52,848 nt of DNA from Treponema sp. (GTDB taxonomy: Bacteria > Spirochaetota > Spirochaetia > Treponematales > Treponemataceae). A model generated the notes under the pieces. The model saw only the letters and a list, made by a program, of their open reading frames with translations, did no database searches and was not told the origin of the DNA. The stretch covers positions 1 through 52,848 of the forward strand of contig JAFOCI010000019.1 of NCBI GenBank assembly GCA_017381365.1. Direction: 5' to 3'. Positions 8,172 through 18,377 of the stretch are shown piece after piece. The position numbers and the translations under genes were made by a program. Numbering within the stretch: position 1 is the first letter of the stretch; each line of letters opens with the position of its first letter.

Positions 8172-9506
8172 CTACAAATTTCGAGATCTAATTTTACCTT
8201 TCTTTGTTAATCCATCCTGATGATGCATTTTAAGAAGGGCTTCTACCTGACTCATAGTATCCAGATCTACACCAATCATGATGATTAATGAAGTACCACC
8301 CATCAACATTGAAATTGACTGTGGGAACTTAAACAAGTTCTGAATAATTGTTGGCACAATCGCAATGAAGGCCAAGAACAATGATCCCGGCAAAACAAGT
8401 CGGTTCAAAATTTTCTGTAAATATTCTTCTGTTTTATCTGTTCTTACACCTGGAATTGAACCACCATTTTCACGAATATTTTTCGCAATTTCAACTGGAT
8501 TCAAAGTTACCTGTGTATAGAAGTAAGCAAAGAAAACAATAAGAACAACCAGCAAAACATTGTACCAAATCCCGTTTGGTGTAAGCACAGCCGAAACTTT
8601 TGCTATCCACCTAGCAGAATCCTGGTTATTTCCAATCATTGATACAAGCTGCAATGGCAATGTAAGAAGTGATGATGCAAAAATCAAAGGAATTACATTT
8701 GATGGGTTAATCTTGAAAGGAATGTATGTGTTCTGACCACCATACATTTTTCTTCCAACTACACGTTTTGCATAATGAACAGGGATTTTTCTTTCACCTG
8801 CTTCTTCAAAAATTACCAACGCAATGATAACAACCCACATAAGAAGTACAACTATAACGAAAACAAACTGAATTTCGCCATCTGCAACTTTTCTTGCAAG
8901 TTCAATAATTGCATTTGGAAGGCGTGCCACGATACCGGCAAAAATCATCATCGAGATACCATTACCAATACCACGAGCAGTAATCTGATCACCTAACCAA
9001 ACAGTTATCATAGACCCTGTTGTTACTGTAAGCATTGCCAAAGCATTAAACTTCCAGATTGGGTCAAGCATAATACAGCCAGGAATACTGCGAGCATAAA
9101 CTGTAACTGCATAAGACTGAAGGATACAAACCAAGATTGTACCCATTCTAGTCCATGTAGCCATTTTACGCTGACCGCCATCTTCCTGAACTGCACGTTT
9201 CAGAGAAGGGAAAATAATCACAGCAAGCTGCATAACAATCTGAGTAGAAATATAAGGCATTACTCCCAACATGAAAATTGAGAAATTCGAGAATGCACCG
9301 CCTACAAAGAAGTCCATATAACTAGCAAACGCATTCTTGTTCTGTGATGCCAAATCATTAAAGTACTTAAAAAGCACATTTGCATCGATACCTGGTATAG
9401 TCAAAACGCTTCCCAATCGGAAAATAGCTAAAACCAAAATAGTAAAGAACAAACGACTTCTAAGCTCTTTAACTTTGAACATATTAATTACTGGATTGCT
9501 TGCCAT
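8172..9506 (-). CDS. secY: Preprotein translocase subunit SecY
   Basis: SecY is the channel of the SecYEG inner-membrane translocon. The 444 residues show ten hydrophobic segments and the motifs [10 protein letters not shown] near residue 40 and [20 protein letters not shown] around 335-355. GGAG lies six bases before the ATG. It follows rplO as in the standard spc operon. The partner secE is at the far end of this block. adk, map and infA, often found next, are absent. Confidence 0.98.
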   Translation of the reverse strand: MASNPVINMFKVKELRSRLFFTILVLAIFRLGSVLTIPGIDANVLFKYFNDLASQNKNAFASYMDFFVGGAFSNFSIFMLGVMPYISTQIVMQLAVIIFPSLKRAVQEDGGQRKMATWTRMGTILVCILQSYAVTVYARSIPGCIMLDPIWKFNALAMLTVTTGSMITVWLGDQITARGIGNGISMMIFAGIVARLPNAIIELARKVADGEIQFVFVIVVLLMWVVIIALVIFEEAGERKIPVHYAKRVVGRKMYGGQNTYIPFKINPSNVIPLIFASSLLTLPLQLVSMIGNNQDSARWIAKVSAVLTPNGIWYNVLLVVLIVFFAYFYTQVTLNPVEIAKNIRENGGSIPGVRTDKTEEYLQKILNRLVLPGSLFLAFIAIVPTIIQNLFKFPQSISMLMGGTSLIIMIGVDLDTMSQVEALLKMHHQDGLTKKGKIRSRNL

Positions 9507-9520
9507 GCTTCTACTCCAAA

Positions 9521-9997
9521 TTATTTAGATTCTTCAGCTTCAGCAGCAACCTTTACAGATCCGCCAGCTTTTTCAATCTTAGCTTTTGCTGATTCAGAAA
9601 CCTTATCAACATCAACTGTAAGTTTCTTTGTGATGTCACCATTACCAAGAACTTTTACAAGAGTAGAAGATTTTGCTGAAATAAAACCTTTAGCAATAAG
9701 AGATGTCTTATCTACAGTTTCACCGTCAGCAAACTTTGCTTCAAGCTAATCAACATTGATACACACATATTCTTTCTTGAAAGGATAGTTAGAGAATCCT
9801 TTGCGAGCGATACGTCTATAAAGAGGCATCTGTCCGCCTTCGAAACCTACATAAACCTTTCCGCCAGAACGTGACTGCTGACCTTTATTACCCTTACCAG
9901 CAGTTGAACCGAGTCCAGAAGAAGAACCACGACCAACACGCTTTGGGTTTTTGTTAGCGCCTTTAGGAGCGCTGAGTATTGGATTATAATCAGACAT
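9521..9997 (-). pseudogene. rplO: 50S ribosomal protein L15 gene interrupted by an in-frame TAG
   Basis: L15 is a 50S assembly protein. The frame codes 83 residues of good L15 ([33 protein letters not shown], then EYVCINVD), meets TAG at 9746-9748, and continues in the same frame for 74 more codons of good L15 (LEAKFADGETVDKTSL, KVLGNGDITKKLTVDVDK) to a TAA at 9521. There is no frameshift. In homologues this position is commonly Lys, so one AAG-to-TAG change would explain it. Readthrough would give 158 residues with an acidic tail. rplO is dispensable in some bacteria, so a truncated or read-through product is possible; a sequencing error is the simplest alternative. Its ATG overlaps the rpmD stop (TAATG), with GGAGG ahead. 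Confidence 0.85.
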
Positions 9998-10182
9998 TAT
10001 TTTACCTCCTCAACTTTTACAAGGTGAGAAACTGTTGCAATCATACCTTTAATTGCATCATTTTCTTCCTGTACAACAGAAGAGTTGAGCTTCTTTAAAC
10101 CAAGGCTGCGAACTGTGGCAACTTTAGCTGGCTTCTGTCCGATTGTACTTTTAATAAGTGTAATCTTAACCTGTTTAGCCAT
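9997..10182 (-). CDS. rpmD: 50S ribosomal protein L30
   Basis: This is a small 50S protein of 61 residues, [18 protein letters not shown], followed by the family motif [18 protein letters not shown] four codons earlier is open, but the ATG at 10182, two bases past the rpsE stop, gives the family start. Its stop overlaps the rplO start by one base (TAATG), which implies translational coupling. Confidence 0.95.
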   Translation of the reverse strand: MAKQVKITLIKSTIGQKPAKVATVRSLGLKKLNSSVVQEENDAIKGMIATVSHLVKVEEVK

Positions 10183-10184
10183 AA

Positions 10185-10697
10185 TTAACCCCACAATTCA
10201 TCAAGTGTCTTGCCACGAGCAGCAGCTACAGCTTTTGCATCCATAAGATTTTCAATAGCATTAAATGTAGCGCGTACAACGTTTACAGAAGAACTTGAAC
10301 CCAATGATTTAGAAATTACGTCTGTAATTCCAACTGCATCCATTACCGAACGAACAGCACCACCTGCTTTGATACCAGTACCAGCACAAGCTGGTTTAAG
10401 AAGTACAGAAGAACTCTTGTACTTTCCGATGATTTCGTGTGGCAATGTGCCGTTCTTCATTGACATAGTAACAAGATTTCTCTTTGCCTTATCAATACTC
10501 TTTTTAATTGCTTCAGATACATCATTAGCTTTACCAAATCCGTATCCTACGCGACCTTTCTGATCACCAACAACTGTGAGTGCAGAGAAAGACATACGAC
10601 GTCCACCCTTTACAGTCTTTGATGTTCTATTAAGAGTTACGAGTTTTTCAACAAACTCTTTTTCTCTTGGTTCTTTATCAAAATTCTTGCGTTCCAT
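10185..10697 (-). CDS. rpsE: 30S ribosomal protein S5
   Basis: S5 helps decoding accuracy and mRNA unwinding at the 30S entry. The 170 residues contain the double-stranded-RNA-binding-like N-domain ([20 protein letters not shown], then [16 protein letters not shown]) and the C-domain ([20 protein letters not shown]). GGAG lies five bases before the ATG, overlapping the rplR stop (TAG). The gene order rplR-rpsE-rpmD-rplO is standard. Confidence 0.98.
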   Translation of the reverse strand: MERKNFDKEPREKEFVEKLVTLNRTSKTVKGGRRMSFSALTVVGDQKGRVGYGFGKANDVSEAIKKSIDKAKRNLVTMSMKNGTLPHEIIGKYKSSSVLLKPACAGTGIKAGGAVRSVMDAVGITDVISKSLGSSSSVNVVRATFNAIENLMDAKAVAAARGKTLDELWG

Positions 10698-10705
10698 TTT
10701 AACTC

Positions 10706-11068
10706 CTAGAACTCAATTCCGGCACTACGAGCACCGTCTGCAAGGGCTTTAACAACACCGTGATAAAGGTAACCGTTACGGTCGAAAACTACCTTAGTAA
10801 TTTTCTTATCCTTAAGGCGTGCACCTAAAGCTTCACCTAACTTCTTAGCTCCATCAGTATTAGCTTTAAGAGCTTCGAATTCTTTCTCCAATGTAGAGAT
10901 AGAAGCAAGTGTCTTTCCCTCATCATCATCAATAACCTGAACAGAAAGATTTTTGTTACTGCGAGTAACTGTCATACGTGGACGGTCAGCAGTACCATAA
11001 ACACTCTTACGAATATGAATCTTTCTGTGAAGGCGTTTTCTGTCTTTATCATTAAGTTTCTTAAACAT
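10706..11068 (-). CDS. rplR: 50S ribosomal protein L18
   Basis: L18 binds 5S rRNA and brings it to the central protuberance with L5. The 120 residues include [20 protein letters not shown] near the N-terminus and the C-terminal [20 protein letters not shown], both typical. It follows rplF after 11 bases. The stop codon is TAG. Confidence 0.97.
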   Translation of the reverse strand: MFKKLNDKDRKRLHRKIHIRKSVYGTADRPRMTVTRSNKNLSVQVIDDDEGKTLASISTLEKEFEALKANTDGAKKLGEALGARLKDKKITKVVFDRNGYLYHGVVKALADGARSAGIEF

Positions 11069-11079
11069 AGCGCCTATCC

Positions 11080-11619
11080 TTATTTAACACCAGTCTTTCC
11101 GACTTTGCGTCTGATAACTTCATTTTCGTAACGAATACCTTTTCCCTTGTAAGGTTCAGGCATACGGAGTTTACGAATCTGAGCACTAAATTCACCAACA
11201 AGCTGCTTGCTGATTCCAGAGATTGTAACTTTACCCTGAGCATCTGCAGTAACTGTAAGACCTTCTGGAATTGTAACGAAGATATCGTTAGAGAAACCAA
11301 GGTTCAACATAAGAATCTTTCCCTGAATTTCTGCACGGTAACCTACACCAGTAATTACCAAAGTCTTTGTGAATCCAGTTGTTACACCAACAACCATGTT
11401 ATTAATAAGATTGCGATAAAGACCATGGAATGCGTTTGCCTGTTTTGTTGTATTTTCAAGGCTAACTACAACTTCATTATCTTTTACTTCAACCTTAACG
11501 TCAGAACTGAAATCCTGTTTAAGTTCACCCTTTGGACCTTTTACAGTAACAACATTGTTAGCAACTGTTACTGTTACTCCAGCTGGAATAGCAACAGGAA
11601 GTTTACCTACTTTAGACAT
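11080..11619 (-). CDS. rplF: 50S ribosomal protein L6
   Basis: L6 lies at the factor-binding region of the 50S subunit. The 179 residues begin [19 protein letters not shown] and end with the conserved [20 protein letters not shown]. The two tandem alpha/beta repeats of the family are covered. GGAGG lies six bases before the ATG, and rpsH ends 12 bases upstream. Confidence 0.98.
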   Translation of the reverse strand: MSKVGKLPVAIPAGVTVTVANNVVTVKGPKGELKQDFSSDVKVEVKDNEVVVSLENTTKQANAFHGLYRNLINNMVVGVTTGFTKTLVITGVGYRAEIQGKILMLNLGFSNDIFVTIPEGLTVTADAQGKVTISGISKQLVGEFSAQIRKLRMPEPYKGKGIRYENEVIRRKVGKTGVK

Positions 11620-11631
11620 CTCTTCCTCCTA

Positions 11632-12030
11632 TTACCAGATTGAGCAGATAAGTTCGCCGCCAACCATTTTTTCAGATGCTTTCTTACCAGTTGTTACACC
11701 AGCAGAAGTTGAAACGATGATTGTACCGTATCCGTTATAAACACGTGGCAAATCTTTGTATCCAGAATAAACACGACGACCAGGTGTAGAAATTTTCTTA
11801 GCACCATGGATTACAGGATTATTACTGTCATCATACTTCAGGATGATGCGGATGATTGAATGTCCTTCTTCCTGAACCTTTTTAAAGTTTTTGATATATC
11901 CTTCTGTTTTCAAAATCTTAACGATTTCGAGCTTCAATTTTGAAGCAGGAATATCTACTTTTTCGTGGCGGGCTACAGCCGCATTGCGAACCTTAGTGAG
12001 CATATCTGCTACTGGATCTGATGCACTCAT
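11632..12030 (-). CDS. rpsH: 30S ribosomal protein S8
   Basis: S8 binds the 16S central domain and in several bacteria represses the spc operon at its own mRNA. The 132 residues have [17 protein letters not shown] at the N-terminus and the C-terminal [20 protein letters not shown], with the STSxG signature. GGAG precedes the ATG by six bases. No S8-like mRNA target is obvious nearby. Confidence 0.98.
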   Translation of the reverse strand: MSASDPVADMLTKVRNAAVARHEKVDIPASKLKLEIVKILKTEGYIKNFKKVQEEGHSIIRIILKYDDSNNPVIHGAKKISTPGRRVYSGYKDLPRVYNGYGTIIVSTSAGVTTGKKASEKMVGGELICSIW

Positions 12031-12047
12031 TTTTTACTCCTACCACT

Positions 12048-12233
12048 CTACCAACTTGATTTTGTGATGCCTGGAAGAAGGCCTTCACTTGCTAATTTGC
12101 GGAAGCAAAGACGACACATCTTGTACTTTCTCAAATATCCACGTGGACGACCGCAAAGCTGACAACGATTATATTCGCGTGTCTCATACTTCTGTTTGCG
12201 AGCGGCTTTAATGATCAATGATTTCTTAGCCAT
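12048..12233 (-). CDS. rpsN: 30S ribosomal protein S14, short zinc type
   Basis: This is the 61-residue form that binds zinc through CQLCGRPRG and CRLCFRKLA, not the longer zinc-free form. S14 completes the 30S head. The C-terminal GITKSSW is typical. It is placed between rplE and rpsH as in the standard spc order. Confidence 0.97.
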   Translation of the reverse strand: MAKKSLIIKAARKQKYETREYNRCQLCGRPRGYLRKYKMCRLCFRKLASEGLLPGITKSSW

Positions 12234-12245
12234 GTATCCCTCACT

Positions 12246-12797
12246 CTACTTACGGAATGGCATGTTAAACTTGGCAAGCAAAGCTTTTGCTTCTGCATCT
12301 GTCTTTGCGCTAGTTACAACAGTAATATTCATACCAGCAATCTTTACGATTTTATCGAAGTCGATTTCTGGGAAAATAATCTGTTCTGTAATACCAAGAG
12401 AAAAATTTCCGTGTCCATCAAAACCAGTTGCTTTGATACCGCGGAAATCCTTTACACGAGGAAGTGCAACGTTAATAAGGCGGTCCAAAAATTCATACAT
12501 AATTGTTCCGCGCAATGTTACCATTGCACCAACTTCATTACCCTCACGCAACTTAAAGTTAGCGATACTCTTTTTTGCTCTTGTTTTAACAGCTTTCTGA
12601 CCTGTAATCTGAGTCAAGTCAGCAACTGCGGCATCAAGGAGTTTCTTATTTGTGAGAGCTTCGCCAACACCCATGCTAACTACAACTTTCTTAATAACAG
12701 GAATCTGCATTGGAGTTGTGTAGTTAAACTCTTTTACGAGTGCTGGAGCGATTTCGTCTTTATAGACTTTCTTAAGCCGAGGTACGTAATTAGCCAT
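12246..12797 (-). CDS. rplE: 50S ribosomal protein L5
   Basis: L5 binds 5S rRNA and contacts P-site tRNA. The 183 residues contain [33 protein letters not shown] and the C-terminal [16 protein letters not shown]. The ATG at 12797, giving [15 protein letters not shown], overlaps the rplX stop by one base (TAATG). A start six codons upstream is open but would add residues foreign to the family. Confidence 0.97.
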   Translation of the reverse strand: MANYVPRLKKVYKDEIAPALVKEFNYTTPMQIPVIKKVVVSMGVGEALTNKKLLDAAVADLTQITGQKAVKTRAKKSIANFKLREGNEVGAMVTLRGTIMYEFLDRLINVALPRVKDFRGIKATGFDGHGNFSLGITEQIIFPEIDFDKIVKIAGMNITVVTSAKTDAEAKALLAKFNMPFRK

Positions 12798-13114
12798 TAC
12801 AGTATATCTCCACATTTACGGCAAACGCGAACTTTTTTGTCCCCGTCAATTTTATAGCCAATTTTTACTGGGCGACCGCATTTTTTACATACGATGCCTA
12901 CATTAGAAATGTTAAGCGGAGCTTCGATCTCAGCGATACCGCCCTGATCCTGCTGGCTGCGCTTTTTCATTGCCTTTTTAACAATGTTTACACCAGATAC
13001 GATTACTGCATCTTTTTTATAAAGAACAGAAACTACAGTTCCTCTCTTACCTTTATCTTTACCTGCAATAACCTCTACTGTATCGTTCTTACGGATTTTG
13101 AATTTCTTGTCCAT
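12797..13114 (-). CDS. rplX: 50S ribosomal protein L24 with zinc-ribbon-like tail
   Basis: L24 initiates 50S assembly. The 105 residues hold the KOW motif near the start ([19 protein letters not shown]). A C-terminal Cys set, CKKCGRP and CRKCGD, suggests zinc binding. Two ATGs compete: the one at 13114 has AAGGAG nine bases away, against three for the ATG at 13120, so the downstream start is preferred. The stop overlaps the rplE start. Confidence 0.95.
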   Translation of the reverse strand: MDKKFKIRKNDTVEVIAGKDKGKRGTVVSVLYKKDAVIVSGVNIVKKAMKKRSQQDQGGIAEIEAPLNISNVGIVCKKCGRPVKIGYKIDGDKKVRVCRKCGDIL

Positions 13115-13127
13115 AACCATTAACTCC

Positions 13128-13496
13128 TTAGAGAACCTCTGGAGCCAAAGATACGATTTTCATGAAATCCATATCACGAAGCTCACGAGCTACAGGTCCG
13201 AAAATACGCTTACCTTTTGGGTTCTTATTTTCATCAACGATAACACAAGCGTTATCATCAAAACGAATATAAGTTCCATCTGGACGGCGGTATTCTTTAG
13301 CCTGACGAACGATTACTGCTTTCTGTACAGCACCCTTTTTAATAGTAGATGTAGGAATTGCATCCTTAATAGCTACTACAACGATGTCACCAATTCCGGC
13401 ATAACGGCGGTGTGAACCACCGAGTACTTTGATACACTGAGCGATCTTAGCACCGGAGTTATCAGCAACTGTCATGCATGACTGCATCTGAATCAT
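13128..13496 (-). CDS. rplN: 50S ribosomal protein L14
   Basis: L14 forms inter-subunit bridges at the 30S interface. The 122 residues start [20 protein letters not shown] and include [17 protein letters not shown] and [16 protein letters not shown], which are diagnostic. AAGGAG precedes the ATG. The gene lies 18 bases after rpsQ in the standard S10/spc order. Confidence 0.98.
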   Translation of the reverse strand: MIQMQSCMTVADNSGAKIAQCIKVLGGSHRRYAGIGDIVVVAIKDAIPTSTIKKGAVQKAVIVRQAKEYRRPDGTYIRFDDNACVIVDENKNPKGKRIFGPVARELRDMDFMKIVSLAPEVL

Positions 13497-13514
13497 AATT
13501 TAACTCCTTATACC

Positions 13515-13781
13515 TTATTTAGCACGTTCGATTACTTCTGCAAGACGCCAGCACTTATTTTTGCTGAGTGGTCTGCATTCCACGATACGAACAGTGTCAC
13601 CAATGTGAGCATCGTTCTGTTCATCATGGGCCATATACTTCTTAGATCTAGTAACATATTTCTTGTAAAGACGATCCATCTTTTTTGTTGTAATTGTTAC
13701 AACGATAGATTTATCCATCTTGTCGCTTGTTACGATACCAACAAATGATCGTTTTACAGTCTGAACAGTATTTTCTTCCAC
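13515..13781 (-). CDS. rpsQ: 30S ribosomal protein S17, GTG start
   Basis: S17 is a primary 16S rRNA binder with an OB fold. The 88 residues contain FVGIVTSDKMDKSIVVTI and the signature HIGDTVRIVECRPLSKNKCW. Translation starts at GTG (13781) with AGGAG seven bases ahead; no ATG fits the family N-terminus. The ribosome-binding site overlaps the rpmC stop region. Confidence 0.97.
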   Translation of the reverse strand: MEENTVQTVKRSFVGIVTSDKMDKSIVVTITTKKMDRLYKKYVTRSKKYMAHDEQNDAHIGDTVRIVECRPLSKNKCWRLAEVIERAK

Positions 13782-13791
13782 AGTTCAGCTC

Positions 13792-14004
13792 CTACTTGTT
13801 TTCACCAGCAGCTTCTTTCTGCTGGATGAACGTATTCAAACGTGCGATTTCGCGACGCATTGTACGTTTCTGCATTGGATTATCTACATGAGAAATCACC
13901 ATCTTGAAACGGAGATCCATGTACTTCTTTTTAAGCTCATCACGCTTAGCAACAAGTTCAGAATAAGATAATTCTTTATCTGTCTTTTTCTTTGATTCAG
14001 CCAT
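13792..14004 (-). CDS. rpmC: 50S ribosomal protein L29
   Basis: L29 lies at the tunnel exit near L23, where nascent-chain factors dock. The 70 residues show the coiled helical pair with KKKYMDLRFKMVISHVDNP and MRREIARLNTFIQQKE. GGAGG precedes the ATG. It ends with TAG, which shows that TAG is a normal stop codon in this genome. Confidence 0.96.
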   Translation of the reverse strand: MAESKKKTDKELSYSELVAKRDELKKKYMDLRFKMVISHVDNPMQKRTMRREIARLNTFIQQKEAAGENK

Positions 14005-14015
14005 CTTATTCCTCC

Positions 14016-14435
14016 TTAGTCTTGTGTTGGCTTATAAGCAATTTTTGTGATAACTGGGAGTTTATCAGCTGCAAGCTCAAGAGCTCTGTGAGCAACCTTC
14101 AAGTCAACTCCATCAATTTCAAACAAAATCATTCCAGGTTTGATAACAGCTGCCCATGATTCTGGAGCACCTTTACCCTTACCCATGCGGACTTCAGCAG
14201 GTTTCTTAGAAATCGGTTTATCTGGGAAAACACGAATCCAAACCTGTCCCTTACGGTCAAGCTTACGGTTGATAGCAACACGAGCTGCTTCAATTACGCG
14301 AGCGCTCAACCAAGTTGGTTCCATTGCAACAAGAGCAATTTTACCGAAGTCAATAAAATTGTCGCGTGTAGCATTTCCTTTTTCTCTACCACGCTGCACC
14401 TTACGATGCATAACTCTTTTAGGACTTAATGGCAT
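14016..14435 (-). CDS. rplP: 50S ribosomal protein L16
   Basis: L16 is needed for peptidyl-transferase centre assembly and A-site tRNA binding. The 139 residues start [20 protein letters not shown] and include [20 protein letters not shown], the loop near the A site. It is spaced three bases from rpsC and 11 from rpmC, with a GGAG before the ATG. Confidence 0.98.
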   Translation of the reverse strand: MPLSPKRVMHRKVQRGREKGNATRDNFIDFGKIALVAMEPTWLSARVIEAARVAINRKLDRKGQVWIRVFPDKPISKKPAEVRMGKGKGAPESWAAVIKPGMILFEIDGVDLKVAHRALELAADKLPVITKIAYKPTQD

Positions 14436-14438
14436 AAC

Positions 14439-15188
14439 TTAGCTCCTTTCCTTTGCAGAAGGTGCTGATTTTTCAGCCTTATCTGCAGCTGGACGCTGAG
14501 AGCGGTCACGACGAGGCTTGCGAACAAGCTGACCAGCATCTTCCTGCTGTTCGATACCATAATTCATACCATTGTAAACCCATACTTTAACACCGATTTT
14601 ACCGTATGTTGTATGTGCTTCGTATGTACTGTAATCAATATCAGCACGAAGAGTATGAAGTGGTACGCGTCCTTCTTTATGCTCTTCTGTACGAGTCATT
14701 TCAGCGCCACCAAGACGACCTGAAAGACGAATCTTAATACCCTGTGCACCAGCACGCATAGCGTTGTTTACAGCCTGTTTCAATGCCTTGCGGAATGAAC
14801 CATGACCAGCAAGCTGACGACCAACATTCTGAGCAATCAAACTAGCATTTACATCTGCACGTTTAACTTCTTTAATCTTGATCTGAACTTTCTTAGTCAA
14901 CTGTGACTGAATTTCAGCGCTAATCTTTTCGATTGTTGCACCTTTAACACCAATAATTACACCCGGACGAGCAGTGTGAATAACGATTGTTACACGCTGT
15001 GGGTGACGTACGATTTCAACTTCAGCAATGTCAGCGTTTTTACATTCTGGAAGATCTGTAACCATTTTTCTGATTTTGACATCTTCCAAAACGAGGTCTG
15101 CATATTCACGGAAATCTGCATACCAACGTGACTGCCATGTTTTGTTTACGCCTAAACGCAAACCAATTGGACTAACTTTCTGACCCAC
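14439..15188 (-). CDS. rpsC: 30S ribosomal protein S3, GTG start
   Basis: S3 lines the mRNA entry channel of the 30S head. The 249 residues start at GTG (15188), giving [18 protein letters not shown], one base after the rplV stop; a longer frame upstream gives a non-family N-terminus. The KH domain ([20 protein letters not shown]) and the C-domain ([20 protein letters not shown]) are clear. The tail is Lys/Arg/Ala-rich. Confidence 0.97.
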   Translation of the reverse strand: MGQKVSPIGLRLGVNKTWQSRWYADFREYADLVLEDVKIRKMVTDLPECKNADIAEVEIVRHPQRVTIVIHTARPGVIIGVKGATIEKISAEIQSQLTKKVQIKIKEVKRADVNASLIAQNVGRQLAGHGSFRKALKQAVNNAMRAGAQGIKIRLSGRLGGAEMTRTEEHKEGRVPLHTLRADIDYSTYEAHTTYGKIGVKVWVYNGMNYGIEQQEDAGQLVRKPRRDRSQRPAADKAEKSAPSAKERS

Positions 15189-15189
15189 T

Positions 15190-15546
15190 TTATTCCCCCG
15201 CTTTCTCGTCAACGATTACGGTAATATGACACATACGTTTAAGGAGCTGATCTGCACGACCACGTGCACGGAACCAAACTCTCTTGAGTCTTGGACCTTC
15301 ATCAATTCTGATTTCTTTAACGTAAAGCATATCTTCATCAAGCTTACTGTTCTGATTCAGAGCATTTGCAACTGCTGATTTAAGAGTTGCATTAATAAGA
15401 CCAGCACCTTTCTGTGGCATATTTGCAAGAATAGCAAAAGCCTTTGTTACTGGTTTCTGATTAACCAAATGAGCAACTGGACGAACCTTAGTTGGTGAAG
15501 CAATAAGGAACTTTGTAGTGGCTACATAACCTTTTCTTTCAGCCAT
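15190..15546 (-). CDS. rplV: 50S ribosomal protein L22
   Basis: L22 lines the peptide exit tunnel through its extended hairpin. The 118 residues begin [20 protein letters not shown]. They contain [19 protein letters not shown] and end with the conserved [20 protein letters not shown] region. The ATG at 15546, five bases after GGTGG, is chosen over a GTG three codons upstream. Confidence 0.97.
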   Translation of the reverse strand: MAERKGYVATTKFLIASPTKVRPVAHLVNQKPVTKAFAILANMPQKGAGLINATLKSAVANALNQNSKLDEDMLYVKEIRIDEGPRLKRVWFRARGRADQLLKRMCHITVIVDEKAGE

Positions 15547-15558
15547 AATATCCACCTA

Positions 15559-15843
15559 TTATTTTCCAGCCTTAGCTGTTTTATCTGTACCACCATGGCC
15601 ATGATAAGTACGTGTTGGAGCAAATTCGCCGAGCTTGTGACCAACGAGATTTTCTGTTACGTACACAGGAATCCATGATTTACCATTATATACAGAAATA
15701 GTATTTCCTACCATTTCAGGTATGATTGTAGAGCAGCGTGAGTATGTTTTAATCATCTTACGGTCTGCTTCTTTATTCATTGCTATTACCTTTTTGTAAA
15801 GGCTTTTCTCTACAAAAGGACCTTTTTTAACAGATCTTGACAC
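15559..15843 (-). CDS. rpsS: 30S ribosomal protein S19, GTG start
   Basis: S19 partners S13 in the 30S head. The 94 residues [19 protein letters not shown] and the C-terminal [18 protein letters not shown] are diagnostic. The start is GTG (15843) with GGAG seven bases ahead. The order rplB-rpsS-rplV is standard. Confidence 0.97.
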   Translation of the reverse strand: MSRSVKKGPFVEKSLYKKVIAMNKEADRKMIKTYSRCSTIIPEMVGNTISVYNGKSWIPVYVTENLVGHKLGEFAPTRTYHGHGGTDKTAKAGK

Positions 15844-15860
15844 GGTTATCTCCTATGCAA

Positions 15861-16685
15861 CTACTTCTTACGACGCGAAACAATGAAATTGCTTGTTGTC
15901 TTTCTCTTGTTGCGTGTTTTGTAACCTTTACAAGGCTGTCCCCATGGAGTAACAGGGTTACGTCCTTTTCCAGCACCTTCACCACCACCAAGTGGGTGAT
16001 CAACAGGGTTCATAGCCATACCACGAACAGTTGGACGAATACCAAGCCAGCGTTTATGTCCGGCTTTACCAAGCTGTACATTCATATGTTCTTCGTTACC
16101 TACAACACCGATTGTAGCGTAGCATTTTCCGTTGATCTTGCGCATTTCACTAGATGGAAGACGTACGATAACGTATTCACCTTCACGACCAGCAATCATT
16201 GCACTAGCACCAGCAGAACGAACTAACTGTCCACCACAACCAAGCTGAAGTTCAACATTATGAATTGTAAAACCAACTGGAATGTTAGCAAGTGGCAATG
16301 CATTTCCTACTGTAGGAGCAGCGTTTTCGCCAGACATAATCTTCTGTCCAACCTGCAATCCTTTAGGAGCGATGATATATCTCTTATCACCATCTGCATA
16401 GAAAATCAAAGCGATATTAGCGGAACGGTTTGGATCATATTCGATTGTTTTAACTGTTCCAGGAATTCCGTGCTTATCACGTTTGAAATCAATTTCACGA
16501 TAGCGTCTTTTGTGTCCGCCACCCTGATGACGTACAGAAATACGTCCACCCTGGCCACGACCACCATTAGACTTTTTACCTGACACTAATGTTTTTTCGG
16601 GTCTATCAGTTGTCAGTTCTTCTCTGACTAGGTCAACGCGTCCGCGTGTACCTGCAGTCATTGGCTTAAATACTTTAAGAGCCAT
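15861..16685 (-). CDS. rplB: 50S ribosomal protein L2
   Basis: L2 is essential for subunit joining and the peptidyl-transferase centre. The 274 residues contain [20 protein letters not shown] near residue 43. The C-terminal signature [20 protein letters not shown] includes the conserved His near the catalytic centre. AGGGGAAA precedes the ATG. Confidence 0.98.
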   Translation of the reverse strand: MALKVFKPMTAGTRGRVDLVREELTTDRPEKTLVSGKKSNGGRGQGGRISVRHQGGGHKRRYREIDFKRDKHGIPGTVKTIEYDPNRSANIALIFYADGDKRYIIAPKGLQVGQKIMSGENAAPTVGNALPLANIPVGFTIHNVELQLGCGGQLVRSAGASAMIAGREGEYVIVRLPSSEMRKINGKCYATIGVVGNEEHMNVQLGKAGHKRWLGIRPTVRGMAMNPVDHPLGGGEGAGKGRNPVTPWGQPCKGYKTRNKRKTTSNFIVSRRKK

Positions 16686-16711
16686 TTCTATTTCCCCTTA
16701 GTCTACGCGGA

Positions 16712-16996
16712 TTATACGCCTTCGAAAGCCTGGATTGTTTCACCAGCAGCTACGCGTACAATTGCCTTTTTGTATGAGCTTGTGCGACCTGGTTTTCCAC
16801 GAAGTCTTTTCATTTTGCCCATTACATTGATAGTAGTGCAGTCAACAACTTTTACGTTGAAAAGTTTTGCTACAGCTTCCTTAATTTCTGTTTTTGTTGC
16901 AGTTGGCTGTACGATAAATACGTACTTGTTCTGTTCACGAAGAGCATTAGCCTTTTCTGTAACTACAGGCTGAATAAGAATATCTGTATAATTCAT
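16712..16996 (-). CDS. rplW: 50S ribosomal protein L23
   Basis: L23 is the docking site for trigger factor and SRP at the tunnel exit. The 94 residues include the N-terminal ILIQPVVTEKANALREQNKY and the central VAKLFNVKVVDCTTINVMGK, with the basic loop KMKRLRGKPGRTSSYKKAIV. Its ATG overlaps the rplD stop by one base (TAATG), implying coupling. Confidence 0.97.
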   Translation of the reverse strand: MNYTDILIQPVVTEKANALREQNKYVFIVQPTATKTEIKEAVAKLFNVKVVDCTTINVMGKMKRLRGKPGRTSSYKKAIVRVAAGETIQAFEGV

Positions 16997-17634
16997 TATT
17001 TAGCCTCCTTGTCTTCTGCATAAAAATCTGAAAGATTTTTTACAGCACTTTCAAGAACAACAACCTTGCGAGCGTAGAACAAATCATGTGCTCTAAGACG
17101 ATTGAATGAAAGGAATGAAACAAATGGAAGATTTCTTCCAGCCTGTTTAATCTTTGCATCATCATCTTTAAGAACTATTACAGTTCTTTCATCTTTTGCA
17201 AAATTGTTAAGAATCTGAGCGAGATCCTTTGTTTTACCGCTTTCAACAGTAAAATCTTCAACTACTGTAAATCTGTCGCTCTGAGCCTGCATACTAAGGA
17301 TTGATTTAATTGCAAGCTGTTTTGCCTTTTTAGGCATAGAATAAGAAAAATCTCTTGGTTTTGATCCAAAAATTGTACCACCACCTACCATAATTGGAGA
17401 CTTCTTATCACCACGGCGAGCATTACCAGTACCCTTCTGCTTATAAGGTTTTGCATTACTTCCATGAACTTCTGCACGACCTTTTGTACATGCTGTACCA
17501 ACGCGCATATTTGCAAGTTCATTAGTAATTGCATAGTAAATAACGTCATCATTTACTGGAAGACCGAATACTTTATCATCAAGAGTGATTGTACGCAGTT
17601 CTTTTCCAGAAGTTGAATATACTTTCTTTTCCAT
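16996..17634 (-). CDS. rplD: 50S ribosomal protein L4
   Basis: L4 lines the exit tunnel and, in enterobacteria, represses the S10 operon. The 212 residues carry the tunnel loop KPYKQKGTGNARRGDKKSPI around residues 61-80. GGAG precedes the ATG. The gene is coupled to rplW through TAATG. The stop of rplC before it is a TAG. Confidence 0.97.
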   Translation of the reverse strand: MEKKVYSTSGKELRTITLDDKVFGLPVNDDVIYYAITNELANMRVGTACTKGRAEVHGSNAKPYKQKGTGNARRGDKKSPIMVGGGTIFGSKPRDFSYSMPKKAKQLAIKSILSMQAQSDRFTVVEDFTVESGKTKDLAQILNNFAKDERTVIVLKDDDAKIKQAGRNLPFVSFLSFNRLRAHDLFYARKVVVLESAVKNLSDFYAEDKEAK

Positions 17635-17646
17635 ATTCTAATTCTC

Positions 17647-18270
17647 CTAGTTTTTCTTTACTGCGGACTTCACGATGAGTGTGCAGTCTTTATTTCCAGG
17701 AACAGCACCACGAACCAAAATAACATTGAGTTCTGGATCAACTTTAACAACCTTGAGATTCTGAACTGTAACTCTCTTGAATCCCATGTGACCTGGCATT
17801 TTGATATTTTTGAAACAGTGTCCAGGAGTTGTACAAGCACCTGTACCACCAGCTTCGCGATGGAATTTAGAACCGTGAGTAGCACGACCACCATGGAAGC
17901 CCCATCTCTTCATAACACCCTGGAATCCCTTACCTTTAGAAGTAGCAGTTACATCCAAGAAACGAGTGTCATTGAAAAGTTCCAAACCAACAGAATCTCC
18001 AACTTTAACTTCTGTGTCAAAGTCACGGAATTCTTTCAATGTACGTTTTGGTGAAACGTTTTCAGGGAAAATGCCTGCGTATGCTTTGTTTGCCTTGTTA
18101 GACTTCAAATCGTCTACACCAAGAACAACTGCATCGTATCCGCATGTTTCCTTAGTTTTTGTAGCAACAACAGTGTTTGGTTCAACGCGGATCACAGTAA
18201 CAGGTGTTAAGTTACCGGCTTCGTCGAATACCTGTGTCATTCCTACTTTTTTTGCAATCAGACCTTTCAT
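17647..18270 (-). CDS. rplC: 50S ribosomal protein L3
   Basis: L3 initiates 50S assembly and reaches toward the peptidyl-transferase centre. The 207 residues begin MKGLIAKKVGMTQVFDEAG. They contain the signature KGKGFQGVMKRWGFHGGRAT and the motif GACTTPGHCFKNIKMPGHMG. The 107-base spacer from rpsJ folds into a hairpin that ends close to the ribosome-binding site. Confidence 0.98.
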   Translation of the reverse strand: MKGLIAKKVGMTQVFDEAGNLTPVTVIRVEPNTVVATKTKETCGYDAVVLGVDDLKSNKANKAYAGIFPENVSPKRTLKEFRDFDTEVKVGDSVGLELFNDTRFLDVTATSKGKGFQGVMKRWGFHGGRATHGSKFHREAGGTGACTTPGHCFKNIKMPGHMGFKRVTVQNLKVVKVDPELNVILVRGAVPGNKDCTLIVKSAVKKN

Positions 18271-18287
18271 TCTGATATCTCCTATTT

Positions 18288-18319
18288 GAACAAATTCTGA
18301 AAACTCAGATCCTTTGTTC
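18288..18319 (-). promoter_or_regulatory. Leader hairpin before rplC
   Basis: GAACAAA (18288-18294) pairs with TTTGTTC (18313-18319), and an inner CTGA/TCAG stem with a four-base loop forms inside. On the mRNA the 3' arm ends four bases before the rplC AGGAG. It could modulate rplC translation or mark an mRNA processing site in the S10 operon; neither is shown by the sequence. Confidence 0.45.
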
Positions 18320-18377
18320 GATTAATTTGGCCGTCATCCCAGATCCGGAGGGACCGTACCTTATCATTAGCAGTAAA

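Noticed and set aside
9521..9745. The 3' half of rplO as a separate gene
   Set aside because: There is no ATG, GTG or TTG start or ribosome-binding site after the TAG, and the frame is continuous with the first half.
9746..9748. TAG reassigned to an amino acid in this genome
   Set aside because: rpsD, rpoA, rplR, rpmC and rplC all end in TAG at the normal length of their proteins, with a new gene or terminator immediately after.
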